Shown piece after piece: positions 1-10,591 of a stretch of 64,000 nt of DNA. Made by a program: the position numbers and the translations under genes. Within the stretch, counting starts at the first letter, position 1; each line of letters starts with the position of its first letter. The stretch is from Hymenoscyphus infarciens (Eukaryota; Ascomycota; Leotiomycetes; Helotiales; Helotiaceae), in NCBI GenBank assembly GCA_001414345.1, contig LLCB01000004.1:248001-312000 (forward strand), in the 5' to 3' direction. Under the pieces are notes generated by a model. That model did no database searches, had not been told where the DNA came from, and saw only the letters and a list, made by a program, of their open reading frames with translations.

Positions 1-2496
1 ATTTCAGAGAATGTAGGGTAGGCTGGACTTTACTCTAGTACAGAATTATATGATCCTGACAATAGATTTGCATTGAAGCTTGGAAACTACGCTCCACAGC
101 TGTTGCCCAAAAAAAAAAATCTATTGCGGAATTCTTCTTCTCACCTCACTCAAGTGCACTTTGGGATAGTAGTACACGACAAGTTTATCGTTGGTATTTT
201 CGGTCTAGTCCAGACTTTTTGATTCTTCTGTTTCACAGAGCACATTTATAATGATTTCTCATGGTATCTCCAATTTTGGTGTTGTTCTGTGGCAACCTTT
301 CTTCTCTTTCTCTCTCTGGTACGCTTTATTAGCTAATTATGTCTACATTTACTCGCCATTATAAGTCTCCGTTGCTGCCTAGGGTAATTATATTAAATAA
401 AAATCTGACTTGGATAAGCAGTTTATATACTATCTCTTCAAAACATTCGAGACTCTAATTGTTCAATTCAGTTCTTCTAAGATTTCTCAAAGACCATAAT
501 TTAATAGCTTAAGTTACTAGACCTACTACTTAAGATAATATAGTAGCAACCTGCTTGGTTAATATCTCAATTGGTGACTAAATCATGGCTGTTACTTACC
601 TAGGTAATTCAAGATAGACGGCGGCAACATCCATTATACCATTGGTCTCCTTTTTCCAAAGTAAGACAGCCATTTTTATTAGTAAAAAGGACACATTGCT
701 AAACACAAATAGAAAACTTCTAGCTCTCGCTACTATATTTTTACTAATCTTGAAGTTGAAGGTAATCAAAAAGGACCAGTCACAACTACACCTGCAATCA
801 AGAGAGCAAGTATTCCTCGAAGCATTCTCTATAACCTCTGCTTCAGGTTCTTTTACGAGAACAGCACCATTCTCTGTAAACGTAGCCCTTCAAAACTTTA
901 TAAAATAGCAATGCTAACTGTGACATACGAAAGGTTGGGGGGTAGAAGGGTGCTTGTATGCTAGATCGCCTTATGGTGCCTGTTTTCTCGAGCCCAAGGT
1001 TTGAAGACTGTCGCCTCTTTCCCATTCGCAAGTTTTGGACAGTTACTTGTCATGGATTCAACACAACCGATTTCTTCCCCCTTCCAGCTGAACTTACGAA
1101 ATGGGAAATGCTAAACTTTGGAGGAGTTGTCCGTATTGCAAACCCCAAAAACACCTGCTTTGCCATTCTTCTTTGGCCGAGTCCTGTCAATGACCGTTTT
1201 GTTTACTGCCGAATCATACATTGGCGTTCTCCATCAGCGAGTTACACACTTCGTATCGAAAGGTCCCAAAAGTCCAGCATGTGTTTCCTTTCTCGAAATT
1301 TCTCATTGGAAGTTGTGGTTGGCAGGGCGGTAATCAAATTTGGGATTCTTCCTCCCCCCCCCCCCCCAGCTCCAAAGAAAGAAAACAAGAAGACTTGGAG
1401 AAGGATCGGCAGGCGACCTCTCCTCTTCAACTTCCAAATCAGTTCGGCATCGCATCACAACCTGAATTAAACTCTCCCCAGCTTTTCCGCAGGTAAGCAA
1501 GCATTAGCATTGCATATTACTTCCACGAATTCCGGGTTGACCTTTATAGAAAGCGCGACCTCCAGAGCCCTTTGGAGAACCCTTGCCTGCTATACCCCAG
1601 ATGAAGATGGTAATTTAAAATTGCCATTGGAAGACAACACCAATACCCCACACACGCAAGTTTTCTTTGTCCATATTCTCCTTTTTCCAATTATCCCAAT
1701 TCTAATTCTGTGGAAAGGTAGCTGGGACCTTACCGAAGATTAGAAAATACTATTCGCACTTACTGTCAAAACATGTGCTATTGTCGAATTGTGTTTGCTC
1801 CTTCATTTCCTTTGATTTGACTGCAGAGTCTACAGCTATCGATAGTTAGAAATTTGCAACACCCAATTTACAAAAACGGTGTTGTGTATGAGGGTTGTAT
1901 TGGACAAAGCTATCTAGGGGTCACTATTCTCTAAAGTACATACAGCCAAGCTTTCTTGTCTTAGCACGTGCAGTACCAACAACGGCTATAGGTCCTTGTG
2001 GTAGTCTATCTGTCGCATAAAGCAATTCACACCTCTGTGGATTTCTTCCACGTAAAATCCGACTCATTTCATTCATTTTGTCACAATCCTGGAACTACTA
2101 GGTGGCTGAGGAAAGGGATCACTACAAACTTTCTTGGAAAGCCGACGAAGAGTGCAAGTTTTAGCAAACCATTAGTATGCCCCAACAGACCAACTTCTTC
2201 GTTCATAGAATATAGTGTTAAGCCGACAATAATTTCTCGAGTTCTCGCTAATTTTGGAAAACTAGATATAGATAAATACAGCTAGTTACAGCTTCAATAT
2301 TAAGTGAGAAAAAAGGGGCAGCTATCCCTCAAAGAACTCCATTCAACTTCCACTTCAAGTCCCTTTCCGAGAAGCTATGGAGATTTGCGTTGCCTGTTTT
2401 TTTTTGCCTGGCGTGCAGGGTTCATTCCAAGTTAAAAGACAACTACCCAGGACTCACAATGCCCGTTTTGCTTCAACTGTCGTAATTACAAAAGCA
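1..2496. other. Gene-poor leading region
   Basis: No convincing gene was found. The open frames are short, start mostly at non-ATG codons and lack recognisable domains. A run of about 15 C occurs near 1352-1366. A frame around 1549-1640 on the plus strand reads like the 'ALWRTL' motif common in HET-domain fungal proteins, but nothing around it supports a gene, so at most it is a weak relic. Confidence 0.5.
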
Positions 2497-2988
2497 CAGC
2501 GTATTAACAGACTACTCAACTACTCGAGTACTACTCGAGTAGTGATGAGTAGAGCAGAGTAGAGTATGGATAGCGGATCGGATGAGTAGAGTAGAGTAGT
2601 TACTTATAACTACTCGAGTAGTACTCGAGTAGTCTTAGTAATATATATATATTTATATAGTAAAGTAGTTTCTAAGTATTTATAAGGCTCATAAAGCTAA
2701 ATATCAATAATATTAGTAATTATATATAGTGAGTACTTATATTTATAATTCTATAATTAATAACTAATTTATTAACAGGAATATTATATAGTAAATAGAG
2801 GGGAAAGATATCTCGCTTAAGCTCTTGGCAGCTCTAGAGCGCCACTCCGACGCCACTCCGGAGCATCGGTCCGACCGGTCCGACTCGGCCCGTACTACTC
2901 GAGTACTACTAGAGTAGTACTCAAGTAGTAATGAGTCGAGTAGAGTAGTAGTCACTACTCTACTTTACTCTACTCATTTAATACGCTG
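2497..2988. mobile_element. Non-autonomous hAT-like element (492 bp)
   Basis: The element begins CAGCGTATTAA and ends TTAATACGCTG, an exact 11-bp terminal inverted repeat. It is flanked on both sides by the same 8-bp direct repeat CAAAAGCA (2489-2496 and 2989-2996). An 8-bp duplication plus a terminal CAG is typical of hAT transposons. Both subterminal regions hold clustered palindromes of the type ACTACTCGAGTAGT (about 2513-2635 and 2896-2970), resembling hAT transposase-binding subterminal repeats. The interior is short and AT-rich and encodes no transposase, so it must be mobilised in trans or be dead. Confidence 0.85.
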
Positions 2989-3965
2989 CAAAAGCAAGAA
3001 GCCCGTTTCTCGCGGGAGAATGTAAAATTAAACTAAAAACATAGCAATGCCTGCGACCCCCTGGGCAGGAGCCCCGGGCACTTCAAGTTCATTCTTTCTC
3101 AAGGTATACCGTGGCCGTTATATTGCAGTAGCTTCTGAGTATCTTTTATCCCCAGCTCAGGGGAAAACAAACATGGAGAAGGTCCTCCACCAAGCGCTGT
3201 CGCATGACAGCTCCACGAGGAAACGAAACTTGGTTGACGAGAAACTGGAAAAAGAAGACACCACAACCTACAAAGTGGAAGTATGAAGTAAACACGCTCT
3301 CCAAATTCACTTGGGTTTCATCTGTGTAAATTATGATCATTCGCTGCCTATGAATTCAATAAAAGCCCGCGAAAATTTTGAATATATATGACAAGGATCG
3401 GTTCCCCATCCTGAAATGAAGCGGACAGATGTCAACATGTACAAAGTACAGAGGAAAAAGTATGGAAATCTCAAACCCAGAGATAATGATCTTCAGTAAT
3501 TCTTCTCCAATGACAAGCCTTGCCAGAACAGAAGAGGCTGCTTGAATGTAAATTAGTTGGACGGCAGCGTAGGTAATTTGCTCGAAAGTTGCAATGGATG
3601 ACTAGGTTGATAGCTCGTTGTTCGAACCTTATAGGATAATTTATGATTATTCTAAACATTTAGAATAGTTTCAAATATTAACCCAGATTGTTTGGAACAA
3701 TGACATCTGGTTGTGCCAAATCATTTCAGACAATATTCGGAAATATCCCAGAAATTAGAAGTACGAGAGCGCGAAGAAGGCGCGACCGTGTAGCATTAGA
3801 TAAAAACCCTGCATTGGCAGTTTGAAAAAGCGGGATTTGAAGACCAACACGACAAAGAACTGAGCTTATTAGTGTTAAATTCTTTTTACATATGCCAATT
3901 ACCATACATCCCAAAAAAGAAAGGTATCCCCCCTTGGTATCCCACCGTGCCCAACCTTGCTTAAC
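2989..3965. other. Intergenic, no gene seen
   Basis: Contains a 79-aa open frame at 3047-3286 (+) with a true ATG but no recognisable domain, and otherwise AT-rich DNA. The right end is the presumed 3' UTR of the SF3B1 gene on the minus strand. Confidence 0.45.
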
Positions 3966-6900
3966 TTAAATAACAATGGCCAATTCCGGTCTGTCCATCT
4001 TCTCATCATCCAAATTTGGATAATAAGGCACAATAGCATCTGCCGATTGGACGTAGCAATCGTTATACAGTCGCTAGTATCAGTTAGCATATTGTCCTTC
4101 AAAAGTTGAGAGAGGGGGAGGAACTTACCCAGTAGGGTTGTCTGACTTTCCGAGCAGGATGGAACAAACCCGCCCACACGTAATTCATCGTTAATCCAGG
4201 TCCAACAGCCATTCGGATGGCATCTATTGCCTCGATGATTCTGTCGATGACGTGGGGACTTGTTTCGAAAAGGTTGGGGTATAATAAGTTGAGGAGATGG
4301 AGCATCGCATCCTCGCACCCGAGTCCCACTACACCCAGGGCAACGTGCTTGACGACCGATGCCGCGGTTTGCCGATGTACTTGATCTCGGTCGATGAGTG
4401 CATCCTCGAGTAAAGGAGTTACAGCGTAGACATAGTCCTTGGCCATCTCGCCGATGTATTCGAAAAGGAAGGATAGTGACTTGAGGACACCATTTTGCAC
4501 GTTCAATTCAGGAACTCGGTATTCGTTCATGAGGGCGGGAAGAACAGTAAAGGGTGCGCAAGTCTCAGCGACGATACCGATGGCGACGGCGGTACAGACA
4601 CGCGATTGACGTTCTTGGACTCGAAGATTGTTGAGAAGGGTGGCGAGCACATCTTGAGGACCAATTGCCTTCGCGATGAAACCGAATGTGTTGTTTGCAG
4701 CTCGTCTGATACCTTTCTTGTGTGCCTTTAACATATCCAACAGCTCGAAGCAAATTCGCATCCATTCTCTCGCATTGACACTCTCAGGTCCTCGGTCAGC
4801 AATACGACCAACAAGGTCAATAGTGTTTTCCTGAACCTTTTCATGTCTGTTTCGAAGAATTGGCGTAAGTCGTGGGAGGAGATCCTTGATGGGTGGCTGC
4901 ATCTGACTGATACCCACGACCGTAACAATGGAACGCAGGGCACCAAGAATCGATCCAAGAACCTCGGGATACTCTTCTCCAAGATATTCGTAAAGCACAA
5001 TACCTAGCTTGCCCATCAATGCATCCTCGCCGCACTGTTTCATAACCATTGCAATACGTGAGATCAAATCTGCGGCTTGCTGTCGAACCGTGGCTGACTT
5101 GTTGTTCAAGCGCCAAAGAATGGTACTGACGATTTGAGGGAGATAGTCCTTGCAACGTGTTCCGAGAGCGTTGACTACTGTGCCGAATCCATTGAGCATA
5201 ACAATATCCTCAACGCTTTGCTCTTGGAAAGAATGCAAAATACCATCAATAAGTTGTGTTTCCAGCCGCTCACTAATACTTGCGGCACCTAGACTTGCAA
5301 TCACCTTCTCTACAGTTTCCACTGTCATCTTTCGGTAGGCTTCGCTTTCGTCTTTGAGATTGTTGACGATTCGCTGGACAATTTCTCCAACGCCAACCTT
5401 TTGACCAATATCAACTGTGGTCTCAACAACTTGTCTATAGTTGCGTTTGTCCAGAGCCATTCGTCGAACCCAGAAGCTCTTGAAGAATTCGTCCAGAACA
5501 TGCTCCTTTAGATAACCCGCGGTGACACCATCGGTTCCCGCGCACTGAGAAACGACCTTCAAAACAACCTTCTTCATTTCCTCATCCGGCGATGAGAATT
5601 CTCTCAGCAGAATCTCCATGATTTGACTGGTGTAATAATTGGCGTATTCTTCATCCATCAAGGGGATGATGTAACCAACAGCTTTGAGGAATCCTGCCAA
5701 CCCCTTTCCACGTTGCTTCCCTAGAGACTGAGTTAGCATGTTCGGGATTTGGGCCAACCAAAAAATAAATTGAAAATTATTGTTCGAGATAGTTTAAAAG
5801 AATGAGAAAGCTTATATCTCGTTCTTTTAAAAAAATGGGACAATTGAAAGCATCGCCTGATGGCGTTTGGAAGAATCAAAAGTTCGAATTTTGGTTCTTC
5901 CAAACGCCCTCGAACAATATCTGCAAACTTAACTGGAGGAATATGAAAAGGACCACAAACTTGCACCGGACCACAAGGGGTTCAATATCTCATCAAAACT
6001 CTCGATACCATAAGGATTGGCAGCTTCGGCTAACGCAGCAATAGCCAAACTGGTAACCGTCCGTACTTTCGTCTGATCATCGTTCAAATTGCCACCAATA
6101 CAATCAACGAGACCCTTCAGATGTGGTAGGACTGCACATCCCATAAGAATTGGAATCTGTTGAACGATCTTGACACCGGTGTGGCGGGCCTGCCAGGATT
6201 TTTTGCTCCTACAAACGGCTCGTAGGAAGGGAAGCAATGCCGGAATGCCAAGAGCCGACGCGACAACAGCAAAGGCTCTTGCTGTTGTATTTCGAACGTA
6301 TTCATCGACGTGATCTATGTCAGGTCGCATGGTACTAATCATATGGGCGAGACCTGCCGCTTTACTGAGGTTGGAAATAATTTCTCGGCCTTCCACGCGG
6401 GCATAGTAATCCTGGTCAATCAAGAGCGGTTCGATAACAACAAGAATCTTGTGTACGTATGGGCGAACAAGTTCATCGAGCTTGTAAAGTACACGATCGA
6501 TAACCTTAACGAGCAAATGTCGTTCCTGATCTTCGAGGGTCTTTTCCATCAACAGGGGGAGGATCTGGTTGAAGAGTGGGCCAGCACCAAATTGGCGTGC
6601 ATTATCTGTAAGTTGACGGAGGGCGGTTTTTCGCATTGGAGGAGTACCATTTTTGACTTTCAACAAAAGTCTCATGATTTTTCGTTCCTTGAGTTCCTCC
6701 ACGCTCATGGTGTTTTCATCACTCCCATCCGTCAGCTTGCCAAAATACGCCATATCCTCTGCCTTGAAGAACTGAAGATCGCCTACTCCTGGGATTTCGG
6801 TGGGAAGTTGTTTTCCCAATGCTCTTCCACTCTCCGGGTCCTGCATCATGAATCCACCAAATCCAGCTGCTCCACCGGCAGGAGTTGGAGTAGCCATCAT

Positions 6901-7941
6901 CTTTTGGGAAACAGTTCTGATTGGGGCGTATCCTGGGGGTGGTTCGAGAATCTTGTATCCTTCCGTAGGTAACATCATATCGAGTTCTTCATCCGACAGG
7001 GGGGCGTTTCTCATCGAAATATCCGTACCGAAAGCAGTTGGCAGAACTGGTCCACCCATCTGAGAAGCATGCATAGGAGTTACTAGCCCTTGGTTGCCCA
7101 TTGGCGTAGCTGCTGGTGCTTGATCCCATCTCGATCGCCGTCGAGGCGTCTCATCCACAGTGGCCCCTCCAACAGCAGGTGTCTGGTCCCATCGCGATCG
7201 TTTGGTTTTGGCCTCGGAAGTCTCTGTTGTAGCTTTATCGGATTCTGTGCCAACATCCCATCGTTGTTTTCGTTTCCGACCTGCAGTGATAACCTCCGTA
7301 GACCCAGATTCATTATTCTCCTTGTCGCCAGGGGAAGAAGTTCCCTCGTCCGCCAGATTCGCCTTGTGATGGACCACTTCGCCATTCGCTCCCTTTTCCT
7401 CAATCGCTTTCCGAACCCTTTCCTCTTCCCGCTCTAGCTCTCGTCGTGCCATAATCTCCCGGTAGCTTTCACCATCTTCGGCTGCTCCAGCTTGTCTATT
7501 CGCCGCGAAAGGGTCGGCCCTGGTGGGTGTCAGAACACGATCGAGTCGTCGTTTTTGGTAATCAGTTTCACGATCAGCAATACGCGCGCTCTTCTCTCTC
7601 CCCAGAAGAATATCCTCTTCCTCAACCCCATTGCCGTGACTGAACTCGTTCATTTGCTCCCTCGAGGCTGTGTATTGTCCAACTAGCCGTCGGCTGGTAT
7701 CCTCCTCCATCTCGTCATCGTCACCATCTGCCACAGCAATAGATGTATTATATCCCGCAAACTTATCAGATGCCTCGCGCTCATAAAGTGTCGTATCGAA
7801 GCTTTCCGTCAGGGACGCCTTGGTGGATACATCAGTTCGTTGAGTTGATTGATCAAATGTCTTTGACCCCTTCTTACCAGCAGAAGCGGCATTCCGCTCA
7901 GCCTGAAGCTTCCTGATCGTATCAAAGTCGGCGTCAGACAT
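3966..7941 (-). CDS. SF3B1: Splicing factor 3B subunit 1 (SF3B1/Hsh155/Prp10)
   Basis: Core HEAT-repeat subunit of the U2 snRNP SF3b complex, which clamps the branch-site duplex in the nucleus. Coding exons 7941-5967, 5720-4129 and 4073-3966 give 1224 aa, close to the family norm of about 1,200-1,300. The N-terminal third is disordered and carries several RWD motifs (RWDVG, RWDQTP, RWDQAP, residues about 222-275), the region that binds U2AF-homology partners. The rest is the HEAT superhelix, with near-identity to other eukaryotes around [14 protein letters not shown] and the C-terminal PYYPNLDD. The start is the ATG of [13 protein letters not shown]. The first intron uses GTGCAA...TAG with branch site GCTAAC and contains a MITE-like insertion (5780-5917). 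The second intron has a standard GTAAGT donor. The 3' exon codes for only 35 residues. Identification is essentially certain. Confidence 0.97.
5780..5917. mobile_element. 138-bp MITE-like foldback element in SF3B1 intron 1
   Basis: The ends are TTGTTCGAG and CTCGAACAA, an exact 9-bp inverted repeat, each bordered by TA (5778-5779, 5918-5919), as expected for a Tc1/mariner-type insertion. Inside are two nested hairpins: an arm near 5792-5806 pairing with 5816-5831 (one mismatch), and a longer one whose arms GGCGTTTGGAAGAA and TTCTTCCAAACGCC lie near 5864-5908. It lies wholly inside the 246-nt intron, leaving donor, branch site and acceptor intact. No coding capacity. Confidence 0.7.
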
Positions 7942-8617
7942 CTTGCGCTGCTTGTGCTGTGAAAGTTGTAGGTGTTGTTACTACCAGGAAGACTGTCATA
8001 CCTATGGCATTTTCGCGAGGCAATTTTAGCGGGACACGGGAACTGTCAGCATAAAATATGCAATCACGTGATCGTCATTATAACAGCTCAACTCACTTTT
8101 TGTTGAAAGCAATAGTGAACTTGGTAGTTGCTTTTAGGAGTCCAAGATATAAGGTGAATAATAAAAACCTAAGGTTTCACATGCAAGATAACCTTGTTAG
8201 TGGTGTTATACAAGCTAATTATAAGCAACCGAAACACCTCTAATTGATTTCAAAAGTTTAGAAAAATAATTTCAATTGCTCCAAAGAACTCAAGCAATCT
8301 GCTCGAGTCTCCCGAAAGGTTTGGTCAACAAAAGAATGTTCTATAAATCTGGAACAAATATCGATTCCTCTGTCGCTTAACCTGCCCAAGTTATATCGCG
8401 ACACACCTTGAAACCCTCAACACTAATACTTTTTCATGAGCTTGTAATCCTTGGTATTCAAGCAGGTAATTATTAATATTCTTTGTTTCAGAGAACCTAC
8501 AAGGAGAGCCCAATACAAGGCAAAGCTACTAGCCAAGATCTTAGTAGACCCATACGTTCTTGACTTTATATGCATCTCCAAAAAAGCCTCTCCGACTAAG
8601 TCGCAAATCAAGTCGCG
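7942..8617. other. Intergenic between SF3B1 and small ORF
   Basis: Upstream region of SF3B1 (minus strand), probably holding its promoter and 5' UTR, followed by AT-rich DNA. No gene or repeat recognised. Confidence 0.4.
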
Positions 8618-8948
8618 ATGGATTCCAAATCATCACTCTCCGTCACCAAAACTCATGTAGACACCGAAGCTTCCCCTTTCACCACCAAAAGTCGATCGCT
8701 CAAAGAAAAACTACTACGACCTCGCTCGCCAGCTCCAGATTCCGAGCCCAGGATCCTCACTCCAGAAGAGGAAAAGGCAGAAAAATTAAGAACCAGAAAG
8801 GAAAGATATTTTGCGGAGGAGGAGGCCTAGGAAAAGGAATGGCGAAAGAAGGAAAAGATAATGGATCATGCAAAGTGAGCTAGGTTCTGCTTGGAAATCT
8901 TGTTACCATCAATACTGACGACTAGTAGCTCAAGTGGAGGAGTTTACA
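8618..8948 (+). pseudogene. Small charged ORF, possibly a broken two-exon gene
   Basis: An ATG at 8618 opens 70 codons of a lysine/glutamate-rich protein (MDSKSSLSVTKTHVD..., later TPEEEKAEKLRTRKERYF), ending in TAG at 8828-8830. The same frame continues past the TAG with the same charged composition (EKEWRKKEKIMDHA). It then reaches a good splice donor GTGAGC at about 8875, a TACTGAC branch site and acceptor TAG, followed by a short final frame ending in TAA near 8954. The pattern suggests a formerly longer protein cut by a nonsense codon; alternatively the 70-aa form is real. Family not recognised. Confidence 0.35.
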
Positions 8949-9134
8949 CGCAGTAATACAAACATGATTATGGAAAGGTAAACAAGTGGACAATGTTTAC
9001 TACCATGTTTGCTAGTTAGAATAGGGTATATCTCTTGGTTCAATTGGCGTCAAGGAATCGGGATTGGAGAAATGAGCAGGGGCCTAGGCAGGCGATGATT
9101 TCAATGTATATTTTTTGGGGGCTGTGACAATATT
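8949..9134. other. Short intergenic 3' region of ARPC2
   Basis: The 3' flank of the minus-strand ARPC2 gene and the end of the small ORF region. Nothing else seen. Confidence 0.4.
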
Positions 9135-10338
9135 TCAGCTGCCCTGAACCTTGAATGTTCTCCCACTGGCTGTCTTTCTCTCCTTTTCCTCGTTCTCTGG
9201 TCGTGCTCTTCGAAGAACTTGAAATTGTTAGTTACGAAACTACCTGCTATTAGGAATTGCCTACCTTGGAGGAAATCTGCAGTACGTCTTCGCATTCTGG
9301 AGTGGATAAAAGCCTATTGAGATCTTTAGCATTGTTCCATGTTTCCCATACCCAATCTCCGCTTACCTTCGAGGCCTTGATGTGGTAATGGAAATAGTCG
9401 CGGAAGGTTTGGATATGAGATATAACATCCTCCCGTCTTTGACGGGTCATGTGTCGTGGAAATAGAACTGAGCTGGTTAGTTATAATCTCCTGCAACTCA
9501 GAACATTCTTACCAAAAGTAACATATCCTATCTCTCCATTTCCACTATCCTTAACTCCAGGTACACCTTGTAACTCAAGGGGCGGATCTGTTCTGAAAAG
9601 AACCTGCGGAGCGTTTTGAATAGCTCGCCTCCTTGCATCAACAAATTCTTGAATAAACACCTTGCCAAAAACTCTGTCGGTCTCCTCCCGGAAGATTGTA
9701 CTGAAGATGACCGTAACTCTGTCATGACTGGCCTTGATGTAGATTGCCTCTTCGTCGCGATAATGGATGCCCATAACCTCACCACCTTCTCGAACTCCCT
9801 GAGGTGCTTCTTCCGAAGTGAATTTAGATGCCTCCTCCGCCAGCTTATGGTGTTCGTCAAAGGCGTGTTCGAATGGCGCGGCCATTGCGTTCCTCTTTAA
9901 CAATGACACCCTTCGAATAATGTCATCCCGAGCCTCTTGATGACGTTAGCAGAAGCTTAGACAATCTAGAGAAAGACGCACCCTTATCCTCAGGTAATGT
10001 TTCCAGATCAACTTGGACAGAGAAGTTGTACCCGGCCTCTGGGGCAATAACATAAGGGCCATATTCCCGTTCAAGAACCTGTTGTGCGCCGTATTTCAAG
10101 AGATCGTTATAGCACCGGATTTGTATGGAGACGACTATTTTTGACTTGGCTTCGGGGGTAGAAATATGGAAAGTGACACCGTCGAAGTCCGATACCGTCT
10201 GGTCAATATTGACTGGAGGGGCCCTTAATATTGGGTTAGCAAGAGGTATTCCAGATGTGAGGGGGGTGTAGCTAACCCAGAGAATCTCTCTGTGAGGACC
10301 GACTGGATCAACACATTCTGGTAGTCCAAGAGAAGCAT
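9135..10338 (-). CDS. ARC35: Arp2/3 complex subunit 2 (p34, ARPC2/Arc35)
   Basis: Structural core subunit of the Arp2/3 actin-nucleating complex in cortical patches and endocytic sites. Six coding exons (10338-10277, 10223-9982, 9935-9513, 9467-9367, 9313-9265, 9217-9135) sum to 320 codons, giving 319 aa, near the usual 300-340. The start [12 protein letters not shown] matches the family N-terminus. Conserved blocks include [39 protein letters not shown] and FPRHMTRQ. The typical C-terminal helix reads [18 protein letters not shown], then [20 protein letters not shown]. All introns are short (about 45-54 nt) with GT...AG ends. The gene is divergent from UTP12 with 253 bp between start codons. 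Confidence 0.95.
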
Positions 10339-10591
10339 TTTGGCGTCTCGTTGATTGTTGTGTTTTGCAGAATGGGCGTTCTTTCCCCTCCGTCTCGAAT
10401 GGTCTGCTTTAGTTGAGTTGGAGGCTGACGATGGCAGATGGTTCTGGTGGGGCAGTGAAGCTAACGGCCCTTGCGGCTTAAATCTTGGCGTGCTACGATA
10501 TACACTTTGGCGCTTATCCACAGCACTAACTAAAATCAGTCGGAGTAAAAAAATTGTTGTCGCGATTTGATTCCCCCGCCAAAACCACAAG
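10339..10591. promoter_or_regulatory. Putative bidirectional promoter ARPC2 / UTP12
   Basis: The 253 bp between the two divergent start codons must hold both core promoters and 5' UTRs. Inferred from gene layout only; no specific factor site was identified. Confidence 0.5.

Noticed and set aside
958..1500. 170-aa ORF around a C run
   Set aside because: Begins at a non-ATG codon, crosses a homopolymer, shows no domain or splice context.
4495..5338. Plus-strand open frames opposite SF3B1
   Set aside because: Antisense shadows of a strongly conserved coding exon; no domains, non-ATG starts.
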